Shown piece after piece: positions 56,309 to 64,000 of a stretch of DNA of 64,000 nucleotides (positions are counted from its first letter, which is position 1; each line of letters starts with the position of its first letter). The position numbers and the translations under genes are program-made. The notes beneath the pieces were generated by a model, which saw nothing but the letters and a program-made list of their open reading frames with translations, searched no databases and was not told the origin of the DNA. The stretch covers positions 18,197-82,196 of the forward strand of contig NZ_LMPJ01000011.1 of NCBI RefSeq assembly GCF_001424585.1, given 5' to 3'. Origin of the DNA: Chryseobacterium sp. Leaf180 (GTDB taxonomy: Bacteria; Bacteroidota; Bacteroidia; Flavobacteriales; Weeksellaceae).

Positions 56309-56401
56309 ATGGTCATGGGAGCGTTTATCGTAATATTATACAGTCTAAAATAGCAAAATAAAATTTTTGGCGCAACAAAAACTTTGGTTTTTAAAAACAG
56401 C

Positions 56402-56426
56402 AAAGACACGAAAAAATCGTGTCTTT
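56402..56426 (-). terminator. Hairpin between rpsP and rimM
   Basis: AAAGACACGA/TCGTGTCTTT, a perfect 10-bp stem with a 5-base A loop. On the minus strand a moderate T run follows (CTGTTTTTAAA). It may lower rimM expression relative to rpsP. Confidence 0.55.
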
Positions 56427-56447
56427 ACCAGATATTCTTGAGGAGAA

Positions 56448-56999
56448 TTAAGCCTGAGTTTCTTCAGTACCTTCTTCTGTAGTCTCAGCAGCAGTTTCTT
56501 TAGCAACTGGTGCGTTAGCCGCATCTTCAGCAGCCTGAGCGTCAGCTTTCGCCTGAGCAGCAGCAGAGATTCTTGCTTCGTTTACTTTAGTTTCAGCATC
56601 GAATGCTGCTTTCTTAGCATCAGATTTAGCAGTTGCTAAGTTTTCTTTTTTGCCTTCAACTTTAGAATCTTTAGACTCTAACCAAGAAGCAAATCTTTTT
56701 TCAGCTTCAGCTTCATCAAAAGCTCCTTTAGCAACACCACCTTGCAAGTGTTTTTTGTAAAGAGCACCTTTATAAGAAAGGATAGCTCTGGCGGTATCAG
56801 TTGGCTGAGCACCGTTGTTTAGCCACTTTACAGCAGAATCTACATTTAAATCGATCGTTGCAGGATTAGTGATTGGGTTATACGTTCCCAATTTCTCGAT
56901 AAATTTACCATCTCTTCTTGATCTTGAATCGGCAACTACGATGTGGAAAAAAGGTTTTCCTTTTGAACCGTGTCTCTGTAATCTGATTTTTACTGACAT
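56448..56999 (-). CDS. rpsP: Ribosomal protein S16 with long C-terminal tail
   Basis: 183 residues, about twice the E. coli protein. Residues 1-80 are S16 (VKIRLQRHGSKGKPFFHIVVADSR, KFIEKLGTYNP). The remaining 100 residues are Ala/Glu/Lys-rich, low in complexity and predicted helical, ending TTEEGTEETQA; such tails are usual in flavobacterial S16. First gene of the rpsP-rimM unit. Confidence 0.95.
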   Translation of the reverse strand: MSVKIRLQRHGSKGKPFFHIVVADSRSRRDGKFIEKLGTYNPITNPATIDLNVDSAVKWLNNGAQPTDTARAILSYKGALYKKHLQGGVAKGAFDEAEAEKRFASWLESKDSKVEGKKENLATAKSDAKKAAFDAETKVNEARISAAAQAKADAQAAEDAANAPVAKETAAETTEEGTEETQA

Positions 57000-57152
57000 A
57001 ATGTTTGAATGTTTAGGGAACTCGTCCCGGTTAAATATTTAAGTGTGCAAAGATAGGAAAAAAGTTTAAAGAAAAAACTTTCTGGTTAATAGTCGACATT
57101 AACTTTAAAATAATTTCTAAATCTCCTAATCAAAAAGTTGTAATCCTTAAAT

Positions 57153-57184
57153 TTTCAATCTTTCAATCTTTCAATCTTTCAATC
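57153..57184. repeat. Octamer tandem repeat TTTCAATC x4
   Basis: Four TTTCAATC units. The last unit contains the TGA stop of the nitroreductase gene (57179-57181). Confidence 0.9.
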
Positions 57185-57691
57185 TAATTTTCCCATATAG
57201 AAAAGCCCCAGACACTGCTGGTTTTCTTCAATCGTAAGTGATTCCTTCAGGTTATTTACTATTTTAGGCGAACTCCAGTAGCAGCCGATTTCATTTGCCG
57301 TACAGGTGAGATACATATTCTGAACTGCCATCGAGACGGCGGCAATTTCTTCCCATTCCGGAACCATTCCACTGAAATTGACTACAATCGAAATGACAGC
57401 ATCCGCTTTATTAATCTTAAAACCAATATCATTATATTTTTTCTCCAGAAACTGCTGTTCGGATTGCATAGACTTGTAAATCTCCTGCATCTCCGAAGCC
57501 AATTTTTCTTTTTCTGTGCCCTGAAACAGCTTAAATCGCCACGGTTTTGTTCTCTTATGGTTCGGAGCAAAAGTCCCCGAATTCAGAACCGATTCAATGA
57601 TATCTTCCGGAATCTTTTCTCCTGTATAATCTTTCGGAAAAATACTTTTCCTTTTTTCTATAATGTCTTTTAAAATTTCTGCTTGGTTCAT
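57179..57691 (-). CDS. Nitroreductase family protein
   Basis: 170 residues. Family features: IEKRKSIFPKDYTGE..., SVLNSGTFAPNHKRTKPWRF (FMN-binding start), NEIGCYWSSPKIV (later FMN contact) and CLGLFYMGKLD at the end. It reduces nitro or quinone compounds with NAD(P)H and FMN in the cytoplasm; the substrate is unknown. Its stop codon is within a tandem repeat. Confidence 0.9.
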   Translation of the reverse strand: MNQAEILKDIIEKRKSIFPKDYTGEKIPEDIIESVLNSGTFAPNHKRTKPWRFKLFQGTEKEKLASEMQEIYKSMQSEQQFLEKKYNDIGFKINKADAVISIVVNFSGMVPEWEEIAAVSMAVQNMYLTCTANEIGCYWSSPKIVNNLKESLTIEENQQCLGLFYMGKLD

Positions 57692-57749
57692 ATTTTTGTT
57701 GATGATGAATTATAAATGATAGATAATATTTTAAAATCTTTAATCAAGA

Positions 57750-58199
57750 CTAAAGCACTTCCACCACTTTCTGATAAATTTTATTGAGCGTAAAATCATC
57801 GCCGGGCGACATGCCCATCATTTTTTTTGCCATCGGACTTTCAGGGGAAATCGCATAAAAACGATCCCCTTCGAAGAAAAATTCTCCCAGAGAAACACTG
57901 ATGTAAAAACGCGCCTTATTGGTGATAACCAGCGATCCCAGCTGCACTCTTTTTGTGGCTGCGGGGAGCACTTTCAGCATATTTCTTTTTAAGTCGTTAA
58001 GTGCTGCGAGCTGTTTCTGCATCTGATAAATTTCTTCCTGCATTTCCTCGCGCATGCTATCGTATTTCGGGGTCTTTTTTATATCTCTGCTTGCTTCCAG
58101 CGTGAATTCTATGAAGTTTTTAAGTTTTTCTATTTTGCCTGCGATCACGGTTTTTACGTAATTCCGGATGCGATCTTTCTCAAATACAATCTTCTCCAT
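57750..58199 (-). CDS. GreA/GreB-like C-terminal domain protein
   Basis: 149 residues. An N-terminal coiled coil (about 10-75, Lys/Glu-rich with heptads) is followed by a Gre C-terminal-like fold (VQLGSLVITNKARFYISVSLG, then YAISPESPMAKKMMGMSPGDDF). It may act in the RNA polymerase secondary channel, like GreA or Rnk, but the acidic tip residues cannot be assigned with confidence. It could bind the polymerase in a different way. Confidence 0.75.
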   Translation of the reverse strand: MEKIVFEKDRIRNYVKTVIAGKIEKLKNFIEFTLEASRDIKKTPKYDSMREEMQEEIYQMQKQLAALNDLKRNMLKVLPAATKRVQLGSLVITNKARFYISVSLGEFFFEGDRFYAISPESPMAKKMMGMSPGDDFTLNKIYQKVVEVL

Positions 58200-58233
58200 T
58201 GATCGGTTCTTTAGATAAAGATATGATTTTTTT

Positions 58234-58264
58234 CCAAAAAAAAGTTCTGCGTGTGGCAGAACTT
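58234..58264 (-). terminator. Terminator after the SRPBCC gene
   Basis: AAGTTCTGC/GCAGAACTT, a 9-bp perfect stem (58242-58250 and 58256-58264), loop GTGTG, with eight T on the minus strand. Confidence 0.85.
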
Positions 58265-58270
58265 GGGACT

Positions 58271-58798
58271 TTACTTCTCAGCGATATTTTTCAGATTCTG
58301 AAGACCTTTCTCAAACATTTTTTTCATATTCATATCCATAAAAGGCTTCATAGGCTTCATTAACGGTTCCATTTCAAAATCCATCGCCCAGGTCATTTTT
58401 GTTTTTCCGTTTTCCGGTGTGAGTGAGAATCTGCTTTTAGCGTTGCTTTCAAAAGGTTTAATGAAATGAAGATCGGTTTCCATTAGCTGATTCGGCACAA
58501 GTTTGCTCACCGTCTGTGTTCCCTCGCCAGATTCTTTTCCTGTCCAGTGATAAGAATCGCCGATTTCACCGCTGTTTCCGCTGTACTCTATTTTCATTTC
58601 TCTGTCTTCTTTCGAAAACGGATCCCAGGCATTATAAGCGCGCAGCGAGTTGCTGTGTTGCCATACTTTTTCGACGGGCGCGTCGATCACTACTGATTTT
58701 TCGTAGTGATACGCTTTATCGAAAGCGAGAATCGCGATGCCACAATACAGCAGAACGAGCAAGAGAATTACTCCCAGAAATTTCAGGATTTTTTTCAT
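58271..58798 (-). CDS. SRPBCC (START-like) family membrane-anchored protein
   Basis: 175 residues. One N-terminal hydrophobic segment (about 8-28) and then a START-like fold: YHYEKSVVIDAPVEKVWQHSNSLRAYNAWDPFS is the typical opening, and KTKMTWAMDFEME a later strand. The N-terminal anchor suggests a location outside the inner membrane or facing it. Ligand unknown. Terminator directly downstream. Confidence 0.85.
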   Translation of the reverse strand: MKKILKFLGVILLLVLLYCGIAILAFDKAYHYEKSVVIDAPVEKVWQHSNSLRAYNAWDPFSKEDREMKIEYSGNSGEIGDSYHWTGKESGEGTQTVSKLVPNQLMETDLHFIKPFESNAKSRFSLTPENGKTKMTWAMDFEMEPLMKPMKPFMDMNMKKMFEKGLQNLKNIAEK

Positions 58799-58950
58799 GG
58801 TTATTGGTTTAAAGTTTCTGATTTAAAGTTAAAAAAAATCAAGTGATCTTCATTCATAAAAATTACAATAGCGTTTTTTGGGAAAATTTAATGCTAAAAC
58901 TTTTAATCCGTTTTACAATTCGCTAAATTTACCTTTACAAAAACATTTCA

Positions 58951-61023
58951 ATGAATATTTTAACAGAAAAATTCAATACACCATATCACGCGGCACCTTT
59001 CGATAAAATCAAAAACGAAGATTTTTTGCCCGCTTTTACATCATTAATAGAGCAGTCTGAAAAGGAAATCGATGACATCACTCAAAATTCTGATGCAGCC
59101 ACTTTTGAAAATACAATTGAAGCGCTGGCTTTTTCCGGTGAACAGCTAGACAGAGTTTCCAATATATTCTTTAATTTAAATTCAGCAGAAACCAGTGACG
59201 AACTGCAGCAGATCGCGCAGGAAGTTTCTCCGATCTTAACGGAATATTCATCTAAAATTTCGCAAAACGAAACCCTTTTTAAAAGAATCAAAAAGGTTTT
59301 TGAAGAAAAGAATGAATACAACCTCAACGAAGAACAACAAATGCTTTTAAATGAAACCTACAAAGGTTTTGTAAGAAGCGGCGCACTTTTGAATGATGCC
59401 GAAAAAGAAAAACTGAGAAATATCAATAAAGATTTAAGCTTAAAATCGCTGCAGTTTGGGCAAAATGTGCTGGCATCGACCAATAATTATTTTAAACATA
59501 TCACCAATAAAGAAGATTTGTCAGGAATTCCGGACGCAATTCTGGAGCAATACGCAGAAGAAGCTAAGGAAAGAAATCTGGAAGGATGGGTCGTAACATT
59601 GCAGTATCCAAGCTATATTCCGTTTATGACTTACGCTGAAAACCGTGATTTGAGAAAAGAACTGGCGCTGGCAAACGGTAAAAAATCGTTCGGTGGCGGC
59701 GAGCACGACAATCAGAATCTGATCAAAGAAATCGTTGATCTGAAACAGAAGAAAGCAGAACTTTTAGGGTATAAAAATTATGCAGATTATGTTTTGGAAG
59801 AACGCATGGCAAAGTCTCCGGATAAAGTATTTGATTTCCTAAATGAACTACTCACGAAAGCAAAACCGTACGCCGAAAAAGAAATTGAAGAATTAAAATC
59901 TTTAGCAAAAGCTGACGGAACAGAGGATCTACAGTCGTACGATCATGCTTTTTATGCTGAAAAACTCCGCAAAGCGAAATATGATCTGAACGATGAAGAA
60001 CTGAAACCTTATTTCCCTTTAGAGCAGGTTCAGAAAGCCGTTTTCGGATTGGCAAACCAACTTTTCGGACTTAGTTTTAAAGAAAATAATGAGCTGCCGA
60101 AATATCACGAAGAAGTAAAAGTATATGAAGTTTTTGAGAACGAAGTGCCGGGATCAGCGAATCAGGAGCCAACCACCGACAACATAAAGCCAACAAACGA
60201 TTTTAAAGCTTTGCTCTACGTAGATTATTTTCCGCGAAAAGGCAAAAGAGCCGGCGCGTGGATGACGAGTTATAAAAATCAGTACAAAAAAGACGGTGAA
60301 AATTCTCGGCCGCACATCTCGATCGTCTGCAACTTCAGCAAGCCAACGAAAGATGCCCCGAGTTTGCTGACGTTTCAGGAAGTGACAACGCTTTTTCACG
60401 AGTTTGGTCATGCACTGCACGGAATGATGGCCGATACGCAATATCCAAATTTATCAGGAACGTCTGTGAAATGGGATTTTGTGGAACTGCCTTCGCAGTT
60501 TCTGGAAAATTTCTGCTACGAACCTGAATTCCTGAAGACTTTTGCCCGACATTACAAAACCGGTGAAGTTTTGCCCGACGAGAAAATCGAGAAAATTGCT
60601 CAGTCTAAAAACTTTATGGAAGGTTACCAGACGATGCGCCAGATCGGATTCGGACTTTTGGATATGAATTACCATTCGAAAACCGGCGATCTTCAGAATG
60701 TGAGCGTAAAAGAGTTTGAAGACACGTACACCAAAGAAACGCAGCTCTACCCTGCCAACCCGGAAATCGCAATGAGTCCGAGCTTTTCGCATATTTTCCA
60801 GGGCGGATATTCGGCGGGATATTATTCTTACAAATGGGCCGAAGTTTTGGATGCCGATGCTTTCCAGTACTTTAAAGAAACCGGAATCTTCAACCCGGAA
60901 ACCGCGGCGAAATTCAAGGTTTTGCTTTCTTCCGGTGGCACCAAAGATCCGATGGAACTGTATAAAAACTTCCGGGGCAGCGAGCCAAAAGTGGAGAGTC
61001 TGCTGAAAAGAGCGTTTGGGTAA
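58951..61023 (+). CDS. dcp: M3-family metallopeptidase (Dcp-like)
   Basis: 690 residues. H483-E484-F-G-H487 (TLFHEFGHALHG) is the zinc motif; the third ligand Glu lies in the following FVELPSQFLENF region. The rest matches peptidyl-dipeptidase Dcp/oligopeptidase A: QTMRQIGFGLLDMNYH and FQGGYSAGYYSYKWAEVLDAD. No signal peptide, so cytoplasmic. Residues 397-417 (SANQEPTTDNIKPTND region) seem extra and are encoded by DNA worded like gap repeats. It should cut short peptides. Confidence 0.92.
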   Translation: MNILTEKFNTPYHAAPFDKIKNEDFLPAFTSLIEQSEKEIDDITQNSDAATFENTIEALAFSGEQLDRVSNIFFNLNSAETSDELQQIAQEVSPILTEYSSKISQNETLFKRIKKVFEEKNEYNLNEEQQMLLNETYKGFVRSGALLNDAEKEKLRNINKDLSLKSLQFGQNVLASTNNYFKHITNKEDLSGIPDAILEQYAEEAKERNLEGWVVTLQYPSYIPFMTYAENRDLRKELALANGKKSFGGGEHDNQNLIKEIVDLKQKKAELLGYKNYADYVLEERMAKSPDKVFDFLNELLTKAKPYAEKEIEELKSLAKADGTEDLQSYDHAFYAEKLRKAKYDLNDEELKPYFPLEQVQKAVFGLANQLFGLSFKENNELPKYHEEVKVYEVFENEVPGSANQEPTTDNIKPTNDFKALLYVDYFPRKGKRAGAWMTSYKNQYKKDGENSRPHISIVCNFSKPTKDAPSLLTFQEVTTLFHEFGHALHGMMADTQYPNLSGTSVKWDFVELPSQFLENFCYEPEFLKTFARHYKTGEVLPDEKIEKIAQSKNFMEGYQTMRQIGFGLLDMNYHSKTGDLQNVSVKEFEDTYTKETQLYPANPEIAMSPSFSHIFQGGYSAGYYSYKWAEVLDADAFQYFKETGIFNPETAAKFKVLLSSGGTKDPMELYKNFRGSEPKVESLLKRAFG

Positions 61024-61030
61024 TAGAATT

Positions 61031-61080
61031 AATTTAAAGTCCTCTAAACTCTCCTGTTTGGAGGACTTTAAATTTTTTTT
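61031..61080 (+). terminator. Terminator after dcp
   Basis: AATTTAAAGTCCTC-AAAC / GTTTGGAGGACTTTAAATT (61031-61074), a stem of about 19 bp with one mismatch, then eight T. Confidence 0.92.
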
Positions 61081-61276
61081 GCTGTTTTTATTCTAAAAGA
61101 ATAACATTAATCTGCAATTGAACAGTTCGTAGAATAATGAAAGATAAAAAATATGGGACTTAATATTCAATAGAAGCATTTGTCTGAAAAGCGAAATGCT
61201 TTTAACTGATGTAGTAGATTGCATGAGGTTACTTTATAAAAAGCACAGATCATAAATCCGTGCTTCCTATAATACC

Positions 61277-61852
61277 TTACTTAATAATCTCGCCCTTATA
61301 ATATTTTTCCAGAAAGAATCCAAGATCAGCTCGGTAGCCGATGCCTGAAGCCTCAAATTTCCAGCTGCCGTTTTTCCTGTACAGCCTGCCGAATTCGATG
61401 CCGGTTTCGATGGAGAAATCTTCATCGAGTTCGTACTTGGCAATTTCCTGATTGGTATTCTGATCGACAATCCGGATATATGAATTTCTTACCTGCCCGA
61501 AATTCTGGCGGCGGCGCTCATAGTCTTCAATAGTCACCACGAACAGAATTTCTTCCACTCGCTGATCCACTTTCTCAAGATCGATCATAATGGCTTCGTC
61601 ATCGTCACCATCGCTGTTTTTTCCGCTTGGGTCGTCGCCGGTATGCGTGAGGGCACCGTCAGGAGACTTGAGGTTGTTGTAGAAAACAAAGTATTCTTCA
61701 CTCACGAGTTTGCGCTGCGCATCAATCATTATGGCAGACGCATCGAGATCAAAATCATAGCCTGTTCCCTCATTCGGATCCCAGCCGAGACCGATGGTGA
61801 GTTTGGTGAGTCCGATATCTATCCGCTGTCCTTTCTGTAAATTGATCGCCAT
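61277..61852 (-). CDS. TerD-family protein
   Basis: 191 residues, normal for TerD. MAINLQKGQRIDIGL, LGWDPNEGTGYDFDLDAS and HTGDDPSGKNSDGDDDEAIMIDL carry the Asp-rich calcium-binding loops. TerD proteins take part in tellurite and stress resistance, but no other ter gene is near, so its role here is open. Cytoplasmic. Confidence 0.92.
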   Translation of the reverse strand: MAINLQKGQRIDIGLTKLTIGLGWDPNEGTGYDFDLDASAIMIDAQRKLVSEEYFVFYNNLKSPDGALTHTGDDPSGKNSDGDDDEAIMIDLEKVDQRVEEILFVVTIEDYERRRQNFGQVRNSYIRIVDQNTNQEIAKYELDEDFSIETGIEFGRLYRKNGSWKFEASGIGYRADLGFFLEKYYKGEIIK

Positions 61853-61911
61853 AGGTTTTATACTTTCTGTCTAAGATAGCGCCGATTCTTCGGTTTTCCA
61901 AATATTTAAAC

Positions 61912-61946
61912 CAAAAAAAATCCGGTCTTCGAAAAACAAACCGGAT
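61912..61946 (-). terminator. Terminator after the flippase-like gene
   Basis: ATCCGGT/ACCGGAT (61920-61926 and 61940-61946), loop of 13 bases, with eight T on the minus strand. Confidence 0.85.
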
Positions 61947-61983
61947 CTTAATGATGTATTTTAATTGGCTTAAACTTTCTCTG

Positions 61984-63045
61984 CTACACCATTTTACTTT
62001 TCGCTTTCGCCAAGACCGGAATGGAAATTAATCCCGTAACGAGTGTTAAGAAAAACTGCAGCGGAAGTGAAATGAAAGAATAAGTAAGTCCCATTTCGGC
62101 ACCGAATTCGGCTGATTTTCCTGCGCCGATAAACAAGGCCATAAAACCATATTTCATCGCGAGATTAAAAGCCCCAAGTCCGCCACTTGCCGGGACAATC
62201 ATCGCAAGCGTTCCAACCGTGATGATGAAAAATCCGTCTGCAAAAGTAAAATCAGACGTTTCAGGAAGTGCAAAGCAAACGAGATACGCGGCAAAAAAAT
62301 AGGAAATCCAGATGCCCAGCGTGTAAAGGATGAACCTGACTTTCTGTTTTAATTTAAAAATGGAAGTCAAACCCTGAAAAATTCCGCGGGCAAAACTGAT
62401 AAATTTTTCTTTTTTTAATCTGTAAAGAGCGACTAAACCTGCGATGATAAGAACGAAAATAAATATCTTAAGATAGAAATAGAAAGCATTTAGGTCTGAA
62501 ATTCCGGTCTGAAGAATAAATTTTTCGAAAGAATTGGGCTTAGAAACGTGTGCGGTTTTCTTTGTCTCAGTCACGAAATGGTAAAAAGCCAAAATCGCTT
62601 CATATTTAAAGATCAAAGTAAGCAGAAGAAATCCCATCATACAGATCAGATCCACTACCCTTTCCAGAATAATCGTTCCGAAAGATTTGTCGACAGGCAC
62701 TTTTTCTACGCCGTAAAGCGCCGTCGCGCGGGCTACTTCGCCGCTCCGTGGAATGGTGAGATTCATGAGATAACCGAAAGAAATCGTCCAGAATGCGTTG
62801 GCGTCAGAAATTTTGTGACCCATGGGTTCCAGGAGAAGATTCCACCGCACGGCACGAAGCCAGTACGCTAAAAGTCCGAAAACCCCGGCGAACGCTACCC
62901 AAAGATAATTGGCTTTTGCCAAAGATTTTTTCACGATAGAAAAATCGAAGCCACGGAGAGCAATCCACAGAAAAAAGCCCGCAAAAGCGAGCGACACGAC
63001 GAGCGTGATGATTGATTTTAAATGGTTTTTAGACGTTCCCTCCAT
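61984..63045 (-). CDS. LPG synthase-type transmembrane protein (UPF0104/flippase-like)
   Basis: 353 residues with about eight membrane segments. YWLRAVRWNLLLEPMGHKIS, then NLTIPRSGEVARATALY and ASGGLGAFNLAMKYGF are marks of the lysylphosphatidylglycerol synthase TM (UPF0104) family. No C-terminal aminoacyl-transferase domain is present, so it is more likely a lipid flippase or a glycosyl-type enzyme. It follows panD by three bases. Confidence 0.85.
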   Translation of the reverse strand: MEGTSKNHLKSIITLVVSLAFAGFFLWIALRGFDFSIVKKSLAKANYLWVAFAGVFGLLAYWLRAVRWNLLLEPMGHKISDANAFWTISFGYLMNLTIPRSGEVARATALYGVEKVPVDKSFGTIILERVVDLICMMGFLLLTLIFKYEAILAFYHFVTETKKTAHVSKPNSFEKFILQTGISDLNAFYFYLKIFIFVLIIAGLVALYRLKKEKFISFARGIFQGLTSIFKLKQKVRFILYTLGIWISYFFAAYLVCFALPETSDFTFADGFFIITVGTLAMIVPASGGLGAFNLAMKYGFMALFIGAGKSAEFGAEMGLTYSFISLPLQFFLTLVTGLISIPVLAKAKSKMV

Positions 63046-63048
63046 ATA

Positions 63049-63399
63049 TTAAGTCAGAAGATTGGTCTTTTCATCCGGAAAAACAATTTTTGGCTGAAAA
63101 TCTTTAGCTTCCTCGGGCGTCATCTGCGCATACGCGATGACGATAATAATATCGTCGCGCTGTACTTTTCTTGCGGCAGGACCGTTCAGACACACTTCAC
63201 CGGACTTTCTTTTTCCTTTTATAATATAGGTATCGAAACGCTCACCGTTATTCACGTTTACGATATAAACACGCTCGCCCACGACCAATCCGGCTGCATC
63301 AATAAGATCTTCATCAATAGTAATACTGCCGATATAATTAAGATCCGAGGCAGTAACCCGCACTCTGTGTATTTTAGATTTGAAAACTTCTATTAACAT
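63049..63399 (-). CDS. panD: Aspartate 1-decarboxylase proenzyme
   Basis: 116 residues, the usual length. The self-cleavage site is G24-S25 in YIGSITID; S25 becomes the pyruvoyl group. K9 and the RVTASDLNY segment fit. It makes beta-alanine for pantothenate and CoA. First gene of a two-gene unit with the flippase-like protein. Confidence 0.96.
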   Translation of the reverse strand: MLIEVFKSKIHRVRVTASDLNYIGSITIDEDLIDAAGLVVGERVYIVNVNNGERFDTYIIKGKRKSGEVCLNGPAARKVQRDDIIIVIAYAQMTPEEAKDFQPKIVFPDEKTNLLT

Positions 63400-63794
63400 G
63401 CTGCAAATTTACTATTTAAATTTTAGAAACTTTAAAAAACACAGGTTTGAAGTATACCACAGCCACCTGACTTTAATCAGAAATATCCATTCATAATACA
63501 CTGACCGATATTAAAAAAGCAAAAATTCTAAGGGAAAATAGCTGAAATGATTAAATTAAGAAATATGCAATTTGAAATTCGACATTTTCAAATTTTATAA
63601 ATCGTTTGTTAGCCGAGCATTGGCATGATTTTAGATCGCAGGATGATAGATTTCAGGCAGGTTGAAAGATTATGAATTTTAAAACGTTTGTAACCTTTCA
63701 TTAATATTATAATTACTTTTTCGTAAAAAATCTGCAAAAATCGAAAATAGTTTTATATTTGTTACTTAAATCAACTCAACTTAATACTAAAATT
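63400..63794. promoter_or_regulatory. Gap between panD and HU genes, with HU promoter
   Basis: A 395-base gap between divergent genes. TATATTTG (63754-63761) is a perfect -7 box and TCTG at 63731-63734 a near -33 box, 19 bases apart, for the HU gene at 63795. The rest shows no gene or repeat that I can name. Confidence 0.6.
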
Positions 63795-64000
63795 ATGAAC
63801 AAATCTGAATTAATTGAAGCTATGGCAAAAGATGCCGGCATTACAAAGGTAGCGGCAAAGTCTGCATTAGAATCTTTCATGATGCACGTTACAGAAACCC
63901 TTAAGAAGAAAGAAGGAAAAATTTCGTTAGTCGGTTTCGGTACATTTTCTGTATCTGAAAGAGCTGCAAGACAGGGAATCAATCCTGCAACGAAGGAGCC
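63795..64000 (+). CDS. HU-family DNA-binding protein, N-terminal part (cut by window edge)
   Basis: 68 complete codons are present; the gene runs off the right edge. MNKSELIEAMAKDAGITKVAAKSALESF is the N-terminal helix pair of HU, then GKISLVGFGTFSVSERAARQGINPAT with the start of the DNA-binding arm. It bends and compacts DNA. The promoter at 63731-63761 fits. Confidence 0.93.
   Translation, partial: MNKSELIEAMAKDAGITKVAAKSALESFMMHVTETLKKKEGKISLVGFGTFSVSERAARQGINPATKE

Noticed and set aside
61277-61852. Tellurite-resistance or phage-defence ter cluster
   Set aside because: Only one terD-like gene is present, with housekeeping genes on both sides.

Overview
The window looks like chromosomal DNA of a Bacteroidota bacterium of the class Flavobacteriia, most like Chryseobacterium and its relatives in the Weeksellaceae. 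The evidence is seen in the sequence: a type IX secretion (T9SS) C-terminal sorting domain on a very large secreted protein, S16 with a long Ala/Glu-rich tail, -7 promoter boxes of the form TAnnTTTG instead of sigma70 -10 boxes, weak Shine-Dalgarno sites, and intergenic gaps packed with short dispersed and tandem repeats. No tRNA, rRNA operon, IS transposase, prophage or CRISPR array was seen.

Positions 1-19,300 hold a Wzx/Wzy-type capsule or exopolysaccharide locus transcribed leftward. It begins with a CapD-type dehydratase, the Wza export lipoprotein and the Wzc tyrosine kinase. A nucleotide-sugar dehydrogenase (WecC type), Wzx flippase, six glycosyltransferases, a sugar aminotransferase plus acetyltransferase pair, an acyltransferase and an EpsG-type Wzy polymerase follow. 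The left edge cuts an rfbB gene. The inner part (about 1,500-12,100) is visibly more AT-rich than the wecC-wzc-wza-capD part, as expected of an exchangeable serotype cassette. RfbB with the aminotransferase and acetyltransferase suggests a dTDP-4-acetamido-4,6-dideoxyhexose unit.

Positions 19,700-24,200 carry a small secreted protein with a membrane-anchor tail and a 1,380-residue T9SS cargo protein. recX and glyA follow. Positions 26,500-29,120 hold a compact arsenic operon (arsR, DUF6428 gene, arsC-like phosphatase, acr3) with two matching operator-like sites. Positions 29,600-35,050 encode a MacAB-like export system (ATPase, two FtsX-type permeases, adaptor). That operon is interrupted by a four-helix-bundle gene lacking a start codon and flanked by imperfect 20-bp direct repeats.

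Positions 35,480-38,870 contain nrdB and nrdA, separated by a 756-bp repeat island. The rest is mainly housekeeping: DUF72, HD hydrolase, ribokinase, DUF4241, GIY-YIG nuclease, valS, DUF1573, ppk2, RNase P RNA, an ECF sigma factor with a membrane partner, rpoN, asnS, a CDP-alcohol phosphatidyltransferase, an HTH regulator, HbpS-like protein, rpsP-rimM, nitroreductase, a GreA-like protein, SRPBCC protein, Dcp peptidase, TerD, a lipid flippase-like protein, panD and the start of an HU gene.

The most unusual signal is a short repeat with core TTCGACAGGCTCAGCATGAC. It occurs nine times in two in-frame blocks inside the wecC-type gene, where it codes for repeated CHAEPVEA-like peptides. It occurs once between nrdB and nrdA. 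Variants bracket a single-domain GIY-YIG nuclease gene in inverted orientation. Repeats of other gap families seem to have entered valS and dcp in frame. This suggests an active system of short repeats, perhaps served by the GIY-YIG nuclease; that link is inference.
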